A stretch of DNA of 64,000 nucleotides. It comes from Streptomyces armeniacus. GTDB taxonomy: Bacteria; Actinomycetota; Actinomycetes; Streptomycetales; Streptomycetaceae. Shown here piece after piece: positions 17,505 through 25,723 of the stretch (positions are counted from its first letter, which is position 1; the number at the start of each line of letters is the position of its first letter). The notes under the pieces were generated by a model that worked only from the letters and a program-made list of their open reading frames with translations, made no database searches and had not been told where the DNA came from. Location: assembly GCF_003355155.1 (NCBI RefSeq), contig NZ_CP031320.1:5881367-5945366 (forward strand), in the 5' to 3' direction. A program made the position numbers and the translations under genes.

Positions 17505-19832
17505 GTGCAGCCGCTGCGGCCCGACGATCCGCGCCGCGTGGGCGACCACCGGCTGCTGGCCCGGCTGGGCGCCGGCGGAATGGGCACCGTCTACCTCGCG
17601 CGCTCGCCGGGCGCCCGTACGGTCGCGGTCAAGGTCGTACGGGAGCACTTCGCCCGCGACGCCCGCTACCGCGCCCGGTTCCGCCGGGAGGTGGCGGCCG
17701 CCCGTACGGTCACGGGCACGTTCACCGCCGCACTGCTGGACGCCGATCCGGAGGCGGAGGTGCCGTGGCTCGCCACGGACTACCTGCCGGGGCTGTCGCT
17801 GCGGGAGGCCGTCGGGACGTTCGGCGCGCTCCCCGCGGACACCACGCTGCTGCTGGCCGCCGCGCTGGCCGAGGCGCTCGCCGACATCCACCGGGCGGGC
17901 CTCGCGCACCGGGATCTGAAACCCGCGAACATCGTGCTGACCGCGGGCGGCCCGCGCGTGATCGACTTCGGGATCGCACGGCCGGAGGACGCCACCGCGA
18001 TCACCGTCCCCGGCGCCCTCCCCGGCACGCCCGGCTTCATGTCCCCGGAACAGGCGTCCGGCGGCCTCGCCGGTCCGCCCGGCGACGTCTTCGCGCTCGG
18101 CGCGGTGCTGGCGTACGCGGCGACGGGGCGCGGCCCGTTCGACGCCGGGGACCGCGCGGCGACGCTGGAACGGGTGCGGCTGGCGCGTACGGACCTCGCC
18201 GGGCTCACCGACCGCGGGCTGCGCGCGCTCGTCGCGGCCTGCCTGCGCCGTGAGCCGGAACGGCGGCCCACCGCGGCCGCGTTGCTCGACCGGGCCGCCG
18301 CGCTGCGGGACCGGCGGCACCGGCGGGACCGGCAGGACCGGCAGGGCGAGCCCGCGGCCTCCGTACGCGGCACCCGCTGGCTGCCCGCGCCGCTGGCGGA
18401 GGCGGTCGACCGGCGCGCGGCGGCCGAACCGCCGGGAGGCGACGGGCCGTTCGGGGAGGCGGCCGGGCTGCCCCGGCCCGGCGGCGGGCTCCCCGGCGAG
18501 ACGACCGCGGAGCCCGGCGCGGTGACGGCGGAGCCCGGCGCGGTGACGGCCGGGGCGCACGGGCCCGGCCGCCCGCCCCGCCTCCCCGGCCTGCGCCGGC
18601 CCGGCCGCCGCACGCTGCTCCTGGCCGCGGCCGCCGTGCCGGTGGCCGCCGGCGCGTCGGTGGTGCTGGGGGAGTCGGTGCTCTCGGGGTCCGGGCGTAC
18701 GGCACGCACGACCCGTACGCCGCGTCCGGGCGGCGGCACGGGCCCGCCCCCGGAGGCCGGGCAGCGCTGGAAGAAGAAGGTCGTCGCCGCGGGCTACCCC
18801 GACTATCCGGACCTCTACGCCGCCGGGGGAGTGGTGCTGGCCGCGCACAGCAAGGAGTCCGACGTACGCGCGCTGGACCCGCGTACGGGCGAGGTCCTGT
18901 GGTCGCACCCCTCCGAGACGGGCCCCATGGACCCGGTCACGGCCGGCCCGGACGGCGTGTACCTCGTCGGCCAGGGCGGCGAGCAGCCCACGGTCATCGA
19001 CGCCCGCGACCCGGCCTCGGGGAAGATCCGCTGGAGGTACCGGCTGCCGTTCGGCTTCCCGTGGGCCGGGGCCGCCACCGGGCCGGTGTTCTGCCTCGCC
19101 TCCGGCGAGGAGGTCACGGGGCTGGGCGCGGAGGACGGCAGGCAGCGCTGGACCGCGCGGGCGACAGGGATGGACCTCACCGCCGCCGACGGGCTCGTGG
19201 TGGCGGCGGGCGAAGGCGTGCTGGCCGGGCTGGACGCGCGGAGCGGGCGGGTCAGGTGGCGGCACGAGATGGGGGAGACGCCCCAACAGCCCGTGATCGG
19301 GGAGGGGCTGGTCTTCGCCCGCGACACGTACGGGACGCTGTACGCGGTCGGCGCGGACGACGGGAAGCCGGTCTGGCGGCAGTCGCTCCACTCCCAGAGC
19401 TCCGTACGGCCGGCCGCGGGCGGCCTGCTCCTCGTGGACGAGACGGACGGGCGCGTGCGCGCGGTCCGTGCCGGGACGGGCAAGGAGGTGTGGGCGCGCC
19501 GGTTCGGCAGGACCGAGGCGAACCCGTACGGCGAGTCGTACGTGCTGGGCCGTTCCGGCGGCACGCTGTGGGTGGGGAGCACCGACCGGACGGTGTACGC
19601 GCTGGACGCGGCGGGCGGCCGCGTGCTGTGGACGTACGGGACGGACGCCACGTACCGCTCCGCTTCCGCCTCCGGTTCCGGGGCGCTGGCGCTCGGCGGG
19701 CTCGTGTTCATCGCCTCGGACGGCGGGCATGTGGAGGCGGTGAGCCCGCCCGGCGGTACGGGCGGCGGCTCAAGCGGCAGCACGGGCGGCGGCTCGAGCG
19801 GTGCGAACGGAGGCTCGCGTGGAGCGACTTGA
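17505..19832 (+). CDS. Membrane Ser/Thr protein kinase with PQQ-type beta-propeller sensor
   Basis: A 775-residue Hanks-type kinase. The kinase domain (about residues 10-270) has the Gly loop LGAGGMGTVYLA, the lysine in VAVKVV, a canonical HRDLKPAN catalytic loop, DFG and MSPEQ. A Pro-rich linker leads to one membrane segment (about 365-385, LLLAAAAVPVAAGASVVLG), followed by an outside domain of repeated GxLYAVxADDGKPVW-type blades, a PQQ-like propeller that may sense a ligand or the cell wall. The C-terminus is Gly/Ser-rich. The GTG at 17505 is chosen because GGGAGGGAC ends just before it. Its 3' end overlaps the next kinase gene by 14 bp, so the two are co-translated. Confidence 0.93.
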   Translation: MQPLRPDDPRRVGDHRLLARLGAGGMGTVYLARSPGARTVAVKVVREHFARDARYRARFRREVAAARTVTGTFTAALLDADPEAEVPWLATDYLPGLSLREAVGTFGALPADTTLLLAAALAEALADIHRAGLAHRDLKPANIVLTAGGPRVIDFGIARPEDATAITVPGALPGTPGFMSPEQASGGLAGPPGDVFALGAVLAYAATGRGPFDAGDRAATLERVRLARTDLAGLTDRGLRALVAACLRREPERRPTAAALLDRAAALRDRRHRRDRQDRQGEPAASVRGTRWLPAPLAEAVDRRAAAEPPGGDGPFGEAAGLPRPGGGLPGETTAEPGAVTAEPGAVTAGAHGPGRPPRLPGLRRPGRRTLLLAAAAVPVAAGASVVLGESVLSGSGRTARTTRTPRPGGGTGPPPEAGQRWKKKVVAAGYPDYPDLYAAGGVVLAAHSKESDVRALDPRTGEVLWSHPSETGPMDPVTAGPDGVYLVGQGGEQPTVIDARDPASGKIRWRYRLPFGFPWAGAATGPVFCLASGEEVTGLGAEDGRQRWTARATGMDLTAADGLVVAAGEGVLAGLDARSGRVRWRHEMGETPQQPVIGEGLVFARDTYGTLYAVGADDGKPVWRQSLHSQSSVRPAAGGLLLVDETDGRVRAVRAGTGKEVWARRFGRTEANPYGESYVLGRSGGTLWVGSTDRTVYALDAAGGRVLWTYGTDATYRSASASGSGALALGGLVFIASDGGHVEAVSPPGGTGGGSSGSTGGGSSGANGGSRGAT

Positions 19833-21270
19833 CCGGGGCGACCCCCGTACGGTCGGGCGGTACCGGATTCTCGCGCGCGTCGGCACCGGCGGCATGGCCA
19901 CCGTCTATCTGGGCCGGTCACGGGGCGGCCGCGCGGCGGCGGTGAAGGTGATGCACGCCGAGTTCGCCCGTGAGCCGGAGTTCCGCGAGCGCTTCCGGTA
20001 CGAGGTGGGGGTGACGACGGCGGCCGGCGGCGCGTACAGCCCGCCCGTCCTCGGCGCGGACCCGGACGCGGCGGTGCCGTGGATGGCGACCGAGTTCCTG
20101 CCGTCGGTGTCGCTGCGCGAGGCGGTGGAACGGTACGGCCCGCTGCCCGGCGACGCGGTGCTGCGGCTGGCCGCCGGGCTGGCGGAGGCACTCGCCGCGC
20201 TCCACCGCGCCGGTGTCGTCCACCTGGACGTCACCCCGGCGAACGTGCTGCTGACCGCCGACGGGCCGAGGCTCGTCGACTTCGGCATCGCGGCGGGCGC
20301 GCGGACCTCCGGACACGCGGGCTCCTGGGGCTACATGTCGCCGGAACAGGTCGCGGGCGACGCCGGCCCGCCGAGCGACGTCTACTCCCTCGGCGCGACG
20401 CTCGACCACGCCCGTGGCGGGGAGGACAACGAGCGGGCGGCGGCGCTCCGTACGCTGATCGCCGACTGCCGCCGCCCCGACCCGGCCGACCGGCCCACCG
20501 CCGCCGAACTGACCCGACGGCTGGCCGGGGCGGAGGCCGAAGCGGAGGGCGGAGCGGAGGGCGGAGCGGAAGTCGAGGCGGAAGCCGGAGGAACGGCCGG
20601 GGGAGCGGCCGAGAGTACGGCCGGGGACCCGGTGCGGGACGTGGCGCGGTGGCTGCCGCCCGCCGTGACGGCGGCGATCGACGCGCGGGCGAGCGCCGCC
20701 GACAACCCGCCCGCGCCCCCGCCCCCGCGTCCGGGGAGGCGCCGCCTGCTCGCCGCGGGCGCGGCCGCCGTCGTGACCGCCGCCGGGGGTACGGCCGCCG
20801 TGCTCGCCCTGACCCGCGGCGACGACACGCGCTCGGGGCCGGGGAACGCGCTCCGCGAGACGCCCGGCGCCGTACCGGCTGCCTCCAACTCCCCCTCGTA
20901 CCCCTCCGATCCGTCCCCGTCGCCCTCGGCGGACCCCGTACGGCTCGAGTTCGTGATCACCGGCGACGCGCCGCTCACCACCCTCGCCTACGCCGTGAAC
21001 GGCCGCTTCACCCGGCTGGAGAACGTGCCGCTGCCCTGGCGCAAGACCGTCGAGGTGCCGCACCAGACCCCCGCCGCCGACTGGCGGCTCCGGCTCACCC
21101 TCCCCTCCGGGCGGATCAGATACCGGGTGCTCGTGGACGGCACCGAGACCAGGAACGAGAGCCACCCCGTCAACACCGCTTTCGGCTACCCGTACGACGT
21201 GGACACCGGCGGTCTCGTCGCGGCGACCGACATCATGACCTCGGGACCCCTCGCGGGCCCCGGAGGCTAG
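19819..21270 (+). CDS. Ser/Thr kinase-like membrane protein with degenerate catalytic loop
   Basis: A 483-residue relative of the preceding kinase. The Gly loop (VGTGGMATVYLG), the VAIK-type lysine (AAVKVM), DFG and MSPEQ are kept. The catalytic loop, however, reads HLDVTPAN instead of HRDLKPEN, losing the Arg and the Lys while keeping the Asp and Asn, so activity may be weak or absent. One membrane segment (about 310-330) follows an Ala/Glu/Gly repeat linker. The C-terminal ~100 residues (VRLEFVITGDAPLTT onwards) resemble the small MmpS-type extracellular fold; that match is tentative. The GTG at 19819 sits behind CGGAGG inside the end of the previous gene. It may act as a regulator or partner of that kinase. 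Confidence 0.85.
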   Translation: MERLDRGDPRTVGRYRILARVGTGGMATVYLGRSRGGRAAAVKVMHAEFAREPEFRERFRYEVGVTTAAGGAYSPPVLGADPDAAVPWMATEFLPSVSLREAVERYGPLPGDAVLRLAAGLAEALAALHRAGVVHLDVTPANVLLTADGPRLVDFGIAAGARTSGHAGSWGYMSPEQVAGDAGPPSDVYSLGATLDHARGGEDNERAAALRTLIADCRRPDPADRPTAAELTRRLAGAEAEAEGGAEGGAEVEAEAGGTAGGAAESTAGDPVRDVARWLPPAVTAAIDARASAADNPPAPPPPRPGRRRLLAAGAAAVVTAAGGTAAVLALTRGDDTRSGPGNALRETPGAVPAASNSPSYPSDPSPSPSADPVRLEFVITGDAPLTTLAYAVNGRFTRLENVPLPWRKTVEVPHQTPAADWRLRLTLPSGRIRYRVLVDGTETRNESHPVNTAFGYPYDVDTGGLVAATDIMTSGPLAGPGG

Positions 21271-21337
21271 CGTCGGCCCGACGGCGAGAACGCCGCCCCC
21301 CGGTCGGGAAGAGTGGTCGAGAAGAAGGGCGCACACC

Positions 21338-22201
21338 ATGGCGAGCTTGGCGAGCAAGGTCAGTCTCCTGCCGAAGGACACCGGCAGCCTGAGCCGCGGA
21401 GTTCCCCCTGCCCGTACGGGCACGCTCTTCGTCATGGGGTCGAACGGAGGCATGAGCGTCGCACCGGACGCGGACTTCGCGGTGCTCTTCGGGCGCAACG
21501 AGCCCGACGTGCACGTCTGCGTCGGCGTCGGTGACACGTGCGTGAGCCGGCGGCAGGGCGTGATCAGCCACACGTACGCGCGCTGGGTGCTGACCAACAC
21601 CGGGAAGCTGCCCATCCGTTTCCCCGGTTCGCGGCTCGTGCTCAGCGGGGACCACGTGGAGCTGGCGGCCGGGTACACGCCGCTGTTCATCGTCTCCCCG
21701 CGGCAGGAACACCTCCTGGAGGTACGGATCGCCGCGTCCGCGCAGCCACCGGGACCGGGCGCGGACGCCGGGCAGGCGGCGCGGGAGGCGTACGAGGAGG
21801 ACACGCACGACCGCGACGCGCGCGAACTGAGCGCGGAGGAGCGGCTGGTGCTCGTCTGCCTCGGCCGGCGCTACCTCCGGAACGACCCGCAGCCGCAGCC
21901 CCTGACCTGGGCCCAGGTCGCGTTCGAGCTGGGCGAACTGCGGCCGGCGGAACGCTGGGGGCCCAGCCGCGCCGCCCACATCGTCTCCAAGGTGCGCACC
22001 CGGCTCAGCAGGGAGGAGGGGGTCCCCGGACTGGTCGAGGAGGAGGTCCCGCAGCCGGTCGGCAACGCGCTCAACCACAACCTGATCACCGACCTGCTCG
22101 TCACCACGACGCTCACCAAGGCGGACCTGGCCCTGCTGGACGACGACACGGACTGCCCGGCACAGGCACAGGCACAGCCCGCCCCGGAGGGCTCGCGCTG
22201 A
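21338..22201 (+). CDS. FHA-domain phosphopeptide-binding protein
   Basis: A 287-residue cytoplasmic protein. Residues about 35-115 show the forkhead-associated pattern: VLFGRNEPDVHV (the Gly-Arg pair), CVSRRQGVIS (the Ser-Arg recognition loop) and WVLTNTGKLPIRF (the Asn of the second loop). FHA domains bind phosphothreonine peptides, so it is the natural reader for the two kinases encoded just upstream; the gap to them is 67 bp. The C-terminal half (about 160-260) is helical, with the phrase LGRRYLRNDPQPQPLTWAQVAFELG that suggests a winged-helix-like or sigma-4-like fold, but I cannot name it. A transcription role fed by phosphorylation is possible. Confidence 0.8.
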   Translation: MASLASKVSLLPKDTGSLSRGVPPARTGTLFVMGSNGGMSVAPDADFAVLFGRNEPDVHVCVGVGDTCVSRRQGVISHTYARWVLTNTGKLPIRFPGSRLVLSGDHVELAAGYTPLFIVSPRQEHLLEVRIAASAQPPGPGADAGQAAREAYEEDTHDRDARELSAEERLVLVCLGRRYLRNDPQPQPLTWAQVAFELGELRPAERWGPSRAAHIVSKVRTRLSREEGVPGLVEEEVPQPVGNALNHNLITDLLVTTTLTKADLALLDDDTDCPAQAQAQPAPEGSR

Positions 22202-22248
22202 CGCGCCTTACGGCCGTCTCACCCGTAGAGCCCTCACCCGCGGAGCCC

Positions 22249-22875
22249 TCACCCGTAGAGCTTCTCGGCGTACTCCGGCCCGTAGTACTCCTCCAGGAAC
22301 TCCAGCGAGTCGTCCGGGCGGTCCAGCGTCTTGGCGATCCGGGCGCGGTTCGGCAGCGCGTCCGGCTCCCAGCTCTCCGGCTGCCAGGTGCTGGAGCGCA
22401 GGAACGCCTTGGAGCAGTGGTGGTAGATCTCCTCGATGTCGACGACCAGCGCGACCTTCGGGCGGTTGCGCCGGACGACCATCTCGTCCAGGAACGGTGC
22501 CTCCCGTACGATCCGCGCCCGCCCGTTGACACGGAGGGTGTCGCCGCGGCCGGGGATGAGGAAGATCAGCCCGATGTGCGGGTTGGCGAGAATGTTCCGG
22601 AGGCCGTCGATCCGCTTGTTTCCGGGGCGGTCCGGGATCGCGATCGTACGGTCGTCCAGCACCTTGGTGAACCCGGGCGGATCACCCTTCGGCGACACGT
22701 CGCACGCGCCGTCCGCGTCCGAGGTCGCGATCAGGCAGAGCGGCGAACGGGCCAGCCACTCGCGGTCCAGCGCGTGCAGCGCGGGGCGCGTCTTGTTGAC
22801 GTTGTGCCGGGCGGGTTCGCCGATCAGCTCACGCAGTTCGGACTCGGACGTGACCTCCACCAGATCTGTTGTCAT
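22249..22875 (-). CDS. Pyridoxamine 5'-phosphate oxidase-fold flavoprotein (MSMEG_1061-like)
   Basis: A 208-residue protein of the PPOX split-barrel family. The stretch LCLIATSDADGACDVSPKGDPPGF, the strand with IPDRPGNKRIDGLRNI and the loop IFLIPGRGDTLRVNG are characteristic of the subgroup annotated as FMN- or F420-binding oxidoreductases. The substrate is unknown. The start is the ATG opening MTTDLVEVTS; upstream codons in the same frame are poorly conserved in style. It converges with the FHA gene and has a 414-bp gap on its 5' side. It is likely a general redox or detoxification enzyme. Confidence 0.85.
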   Translation of the reverse strand: MTTDLVEVTSESELRELIGEPARHNVNKTRPALHALDREWLARSPLCLIATSDADGACDVSPKGDPPGFTKVLDDRTIAIPDRPGNKRIDGLRNILANPHIGLIFLIPGRGDTLRVNGRARIVREAPFLDEMVVRRNRPKVALVVDIEEIYHHCSKAFLRSSTWQPESWEPDALPNRARIAKTLDRPDDSLEFLEEYYGPEYAEKLYG

Positions 22876-23289
22876 GCGTTCGATCCTACGTGCGGTCCCA
22901 TCGCGCGGAGCGGTAACGGACTCGTGGAACGGCCCCGCGGAATCCCTTTTCCGGGACCGTCCCCGAGTCGTTCCACGGCCGTTCCGCACCGGCAATCAAG
23001 AAGGTGAATGCCCGGTCCCGACCGCTCTCTCCTCTCCTCTTGGTCCTCTCCCCTTGGCTTTCCGCGGAGAGGCGAGTGGAGAGAGCGGTACCCCCGTTGC
23101 AGACCGGGCACTTACGAGCTTGCCGACGCGGCGGGGTACGGGGCAACGCAATATCCGTCCGGGACAATGCACTTCTTGTCCATCCTGGTCAGCGCCTTGT
23201 CCCAGTCCTGTCCCGGCCCTCTTCGGGCACAATGCGGAGCGGCCGGAATCAGGGTTGTCCCCGGGGGCCGGCCCGCCGAGTATGACGGC
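22876..23289. other. 414-bp gap without a convincing gene
   Basis: The region separates a minus-strand gene from a plus-strand one and has lower GC than its neighbours, as promoter regions here do. It holds an interrupted inverted repeat around GTGGAACGGCC (22,923-22,933) and GTTCCACGGCCGTTCC (22,971-22,986), and several TTGTCC repeats between 23,170 and 23,225. Short open frames in it have no ribosome site or usual codon bias. I see no tRNA or known riboswitch. Confidence 0.5.
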
Positions 23290-24400
23290 ATGCGGAATCG
23301 GGGGGCGGTACCGCCTCAACACGCCTGCGACGTGGCCGAGTTCCTGGCTGCCATGCGGCAACTCAAAGAACGGTCCGGCCTGACATACCGGCAACTGGAA
23401 GAGCGCCGCCGCCGAACGGGGAGAGGTGTGGCTGCGGGCGCGGGAAGAGGTCGCGCAGCGGCCGCACGCTGACGGCGGCCCGGACGGGCAGCCGTCCTGG
23501 CGCGCCCGCCTCGCCTCCGTCGCGCGCCTGGTCCGTCTGACGGGCCTCGCCGGGCGGCCGCGCCGGCTCACCGCCGTACTGGCGTCGCTGGCCCTGCTCG
23601 CGGTCGTGGCCGTCACCGCCCGCATGCTGACCGGATCCGGTTCGGGTTCCGGCTCCGGTGGTGCGGACGGCGACACCGCCTCGCGCAAGGGCCCGGCGGC
23701 GGCCTCCCAGCCGGCGGCGCCGAGCGGGGCGGCGGCGCTGCCGGACGGCCCCGTACGCATCCGGCCCGTCCTCGCGGACGGCCTGTGCCTGACCGACGGG
23801 GAGGCACGCGCGTACGGGTCGCTGGTGGCGGTGCAGCGGCCCTGCGGCGAAGTGGCGCCGCAGGAGACGACGTTGGTGCCGCTGGGCGGGAACGCGTACC
23901 GCATCCAGTGGTACCACCCGGACCACGGCAAGGGCTGTCTGAAGGTGCTCACCTCGGGGCCCGGCGCCGGGCTGCTGGAACCGTGGGACGCGTGCGAGAA
24001 GACCACGCGGTTCGCGGTCGAGCCGTACGGGCCGGCCGAGACGTCCGCACCGGGGCAGGAGGACCGGTTCGTGTTCCGCGTGGACGGTGAGCGGTGCGTG
24101 GCCGTCAAGGGCGCGTCCGTGACCGAGGGCGCGGAGGCGGTCGTCGAGCCGTGCGGGCGGAAGGACAGCCAGGTGTTCGTGATCGAGCCGGCGGCCCGAG
24201 CGGCGGGACGGACGAGGTGGGACCGGTGCCGCCGCCGTGTGAGCACGGAGTGGGGCGGCGGCACCGGCCGTCCTGCCGTACGGCGGGCTGGTGCCGTACG
24301 GCGGCCGTACGGTCCGGCGGGCCAGGGCGGCCCCGCCGGACCGGTCGGCCGGCCTGGTCGGACGGTCACGCGGTCACGCGGTCACGTGGCCGGACGGTGA
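23290..24400 (+). pseudogene. Helix-turn-helix membrane protein, broken by a frameshift and an internal deletion
   Basis: The ATG at 23,290 opens a peptide ending HACDVAEFLAAMRQLKERSG and LTYRQLEER, the start of a common actinobacterial XRE-type protein. At about 23,409 one extra C shifts the frame. The original frame then resumes as AAERGEV and is fused at 23,428 directly to WLRAREEVAQ. Compared with intact relatives I know, the recognition helix and about 35-40 following residues are missing between those two parts. The remainder continues with a membrane segment (about 23,570-23,630), a Gly/Ser linker and a ricin-like or two-Cys-pair outside domain (CLTDGEA, CLKVL, CVAVKG). A GTG at 23,426 could allow the membrane part to be made alone. 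The last ~70 codons look like read-through. Confidence 0.7.
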
Positions 24401-24405
24401 GGCCG

Positions 24406-25485
24406 TCAGGCGCGGTGGCGGCCCAGGGCGGCGCGGCGGCGGAGCGTCGCGAAGACGACGCCCGTGCCGATCGCGAGCACCGCGGCGCCGCCGACGGCGA
24501 TGCCGGTGGTGCTGCCGTCGCCGCCGGTCTCGGCGAGGTCCGGCTTGGCGTCCTTGGCGTCCTTGGCGTCCTCGGCGGCTGCGGCGTCCGCGCCGTCCTT
24601 CGCGCCGTTCGGCTTCAGACCCGACTCACCCGACTCCTCGGAGTGCCCCGTTCCGCTGCCGTGCGCGTCGTGCGCGTCCTTCCCGTCGTCGCCGCCGTGA
24701 CCGCCGTGGTCGACCGTCGACCTTTCGCTGCCCCCGGCGATCTGCCTGTCGGAGGGAGCGGCGGGCGCCGCGCCCGCGTCCGAGCCGCTCTTCGTGCCGT
24801 TCGCGCTTCCGCCGCCGCCGCCGAAGTCGACGTCGGAGCAGGTGTAGAACGCCTCCGGGCTGTCCGAGCGCTGCCAGACGCTGTAGACGAGGTGGCGCCC
24901 GGACCGCTCGGGGATCTTCCCGTCAAAGACGTACGAGCCGTTCTCCAGCTTCGGGTTCGTGACCTCCGCGAACGGCTCCGCCTCCAGGTCGGACCACTTC
25001 AGCGGCTTCGACGGGTCGTAGCCCTCCTTGGTGACGTACAGCTGGAACGTCCCCTTGTGCGGCGCGGTCGCCTTGTACTTGAACGTGTGCGCGCCCGCCG
25101 CCACGTCGCTCGCCGGCCAGTCGGCCCGCGCCAGGTCCAGGCCCTTGTACTTGTCGCGGCCCGCGCTGCACAGCTTGCCGTCCGGGATGATCTCCTTGTG
25201 CTTGCCGGCGGCGTTCGGGATGTTCACCTCGTTCCAGTCGTAGAACGCCTGCGTGCCGCTCGCCTCGACGGCCGCCTTGCACGCCGCCGACTGCGGGCTC
25301 TCCGGCCCCTCGGCGAAGCACGCCGCGACCCGGCTCACCGGGTCGGACATCGATCCGTGCGAGGTCGCGGTCTCCGCGGTCGTCAGTACGAGTGCGAGCG
25401 GCGCGACGCCGCACGCCGCGGTTCGGACGGCGATCCGGCGGGCGGTCTCGGCGCCCTGCGCTGTCCAGGCTGTCCGAACGGTCAT
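24406..25485 (-). CDS. AA10 lytic polysaccharide monooxygenase with LAETG cell-wall anchor
   Basis: A 359-residue secreted copper enzyme. The signal peptide ends after Ser42, so the mature protein begins with His43 (HGSMSDPVSR), the first ligand of the copper histidine brace; the second histidine lies in the TAPHKGTF segment. The catalytic domain (about 43-235) has the family phrases FYDWNEVNIPNAAGKH and GRHLVYSVWQRSDS. A Gly/Asp/His-rich linker follows, then LAETG (about residue 317), a hydrophobic stretch and a basic tail, the signal for class E sortases that recognise LAXTG. It would oxidise chitin or cellulose chains while fixed to the wall. The start is the ATG before the signal peptide. 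It is divergent from the next gene across 238 bp. Confidence 0.93.
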   Translation of the reverse strand: MTVRTAWTAQGAETARRIAVRTAACGVAPLALVLTTAETATSHGSMSDPVSRVAACFAEGPESPQSAACKAAVEASGTQAFYDWNEVNIPNAAGKHKEIIPDGKLCSAGRDKYKGLDLARADWPASDVAAGAHTFKYKATAPHKGTFQLYVTKEGYDPSKPLKWSDLEAEPFAEVTNPKLENGSYVFDGKIPERSGRHLVYSVWQRSDSPEAFYTCSDVDFGGGGGSANGTKSGSDAGAAPAAPSDRQIAGGSERSTVDHGGHGGDDGKDAHDAHGSGTGHSEESGESGLKPNGAKDGADAAAAEDAKDAKDAKPDLAETGGDGSTTGIAVGGAAVLAIGTGVVFATLRRRAALGRHRA

Positions 25486-25692
25486 CGTGGGGCTCCTTCG
25501 GCTGCTGCGGGGGGTGGTGAAGGTGTCGATCAGCACGCTAGCCAGCGAAATCGCCCCGGCGGCCGCTCTTACGGAGCGCTTAAGGAAGCGATCACGGGCA
25601 GCTAAGGCTCGTACCGCACGGGTGGCCGGGCAGCCGCCCGCGGCGGCATCGGCACCGGTGCCCGAGGGGCTGATCCGTGCAGGGAAATATCC

Positions 25693-25717
25693 GGAAACGC
25701 GGCGCGGGAGTAGCGTC
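25693..25717 (+). promoter_or_regulatory. Possible sigma-E-like promoter giving a leaderless transcript
   Basis: GGAAAC (25,693-25,698), 16 bases, then GTC (25,715-25,717) fits the AAC-N16-GTC form of ECF sigma-E promoters in Streptomyces. The ATG of the next gene is 7 bases after the GTC, so the transcript could start at the codon itself; no ribosome site is visible before this ATG. This is pattern matching only. Confidence 0.35.
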
Positions 25718-25723
25718 GTAGGT

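Noticed and set aside
22872..23111. Small minus-strand frame (79 codons) upstream of the PPOX gene
   Set aside because: No ribosome site, unusual codon bias and overlap with a likely promoter region.
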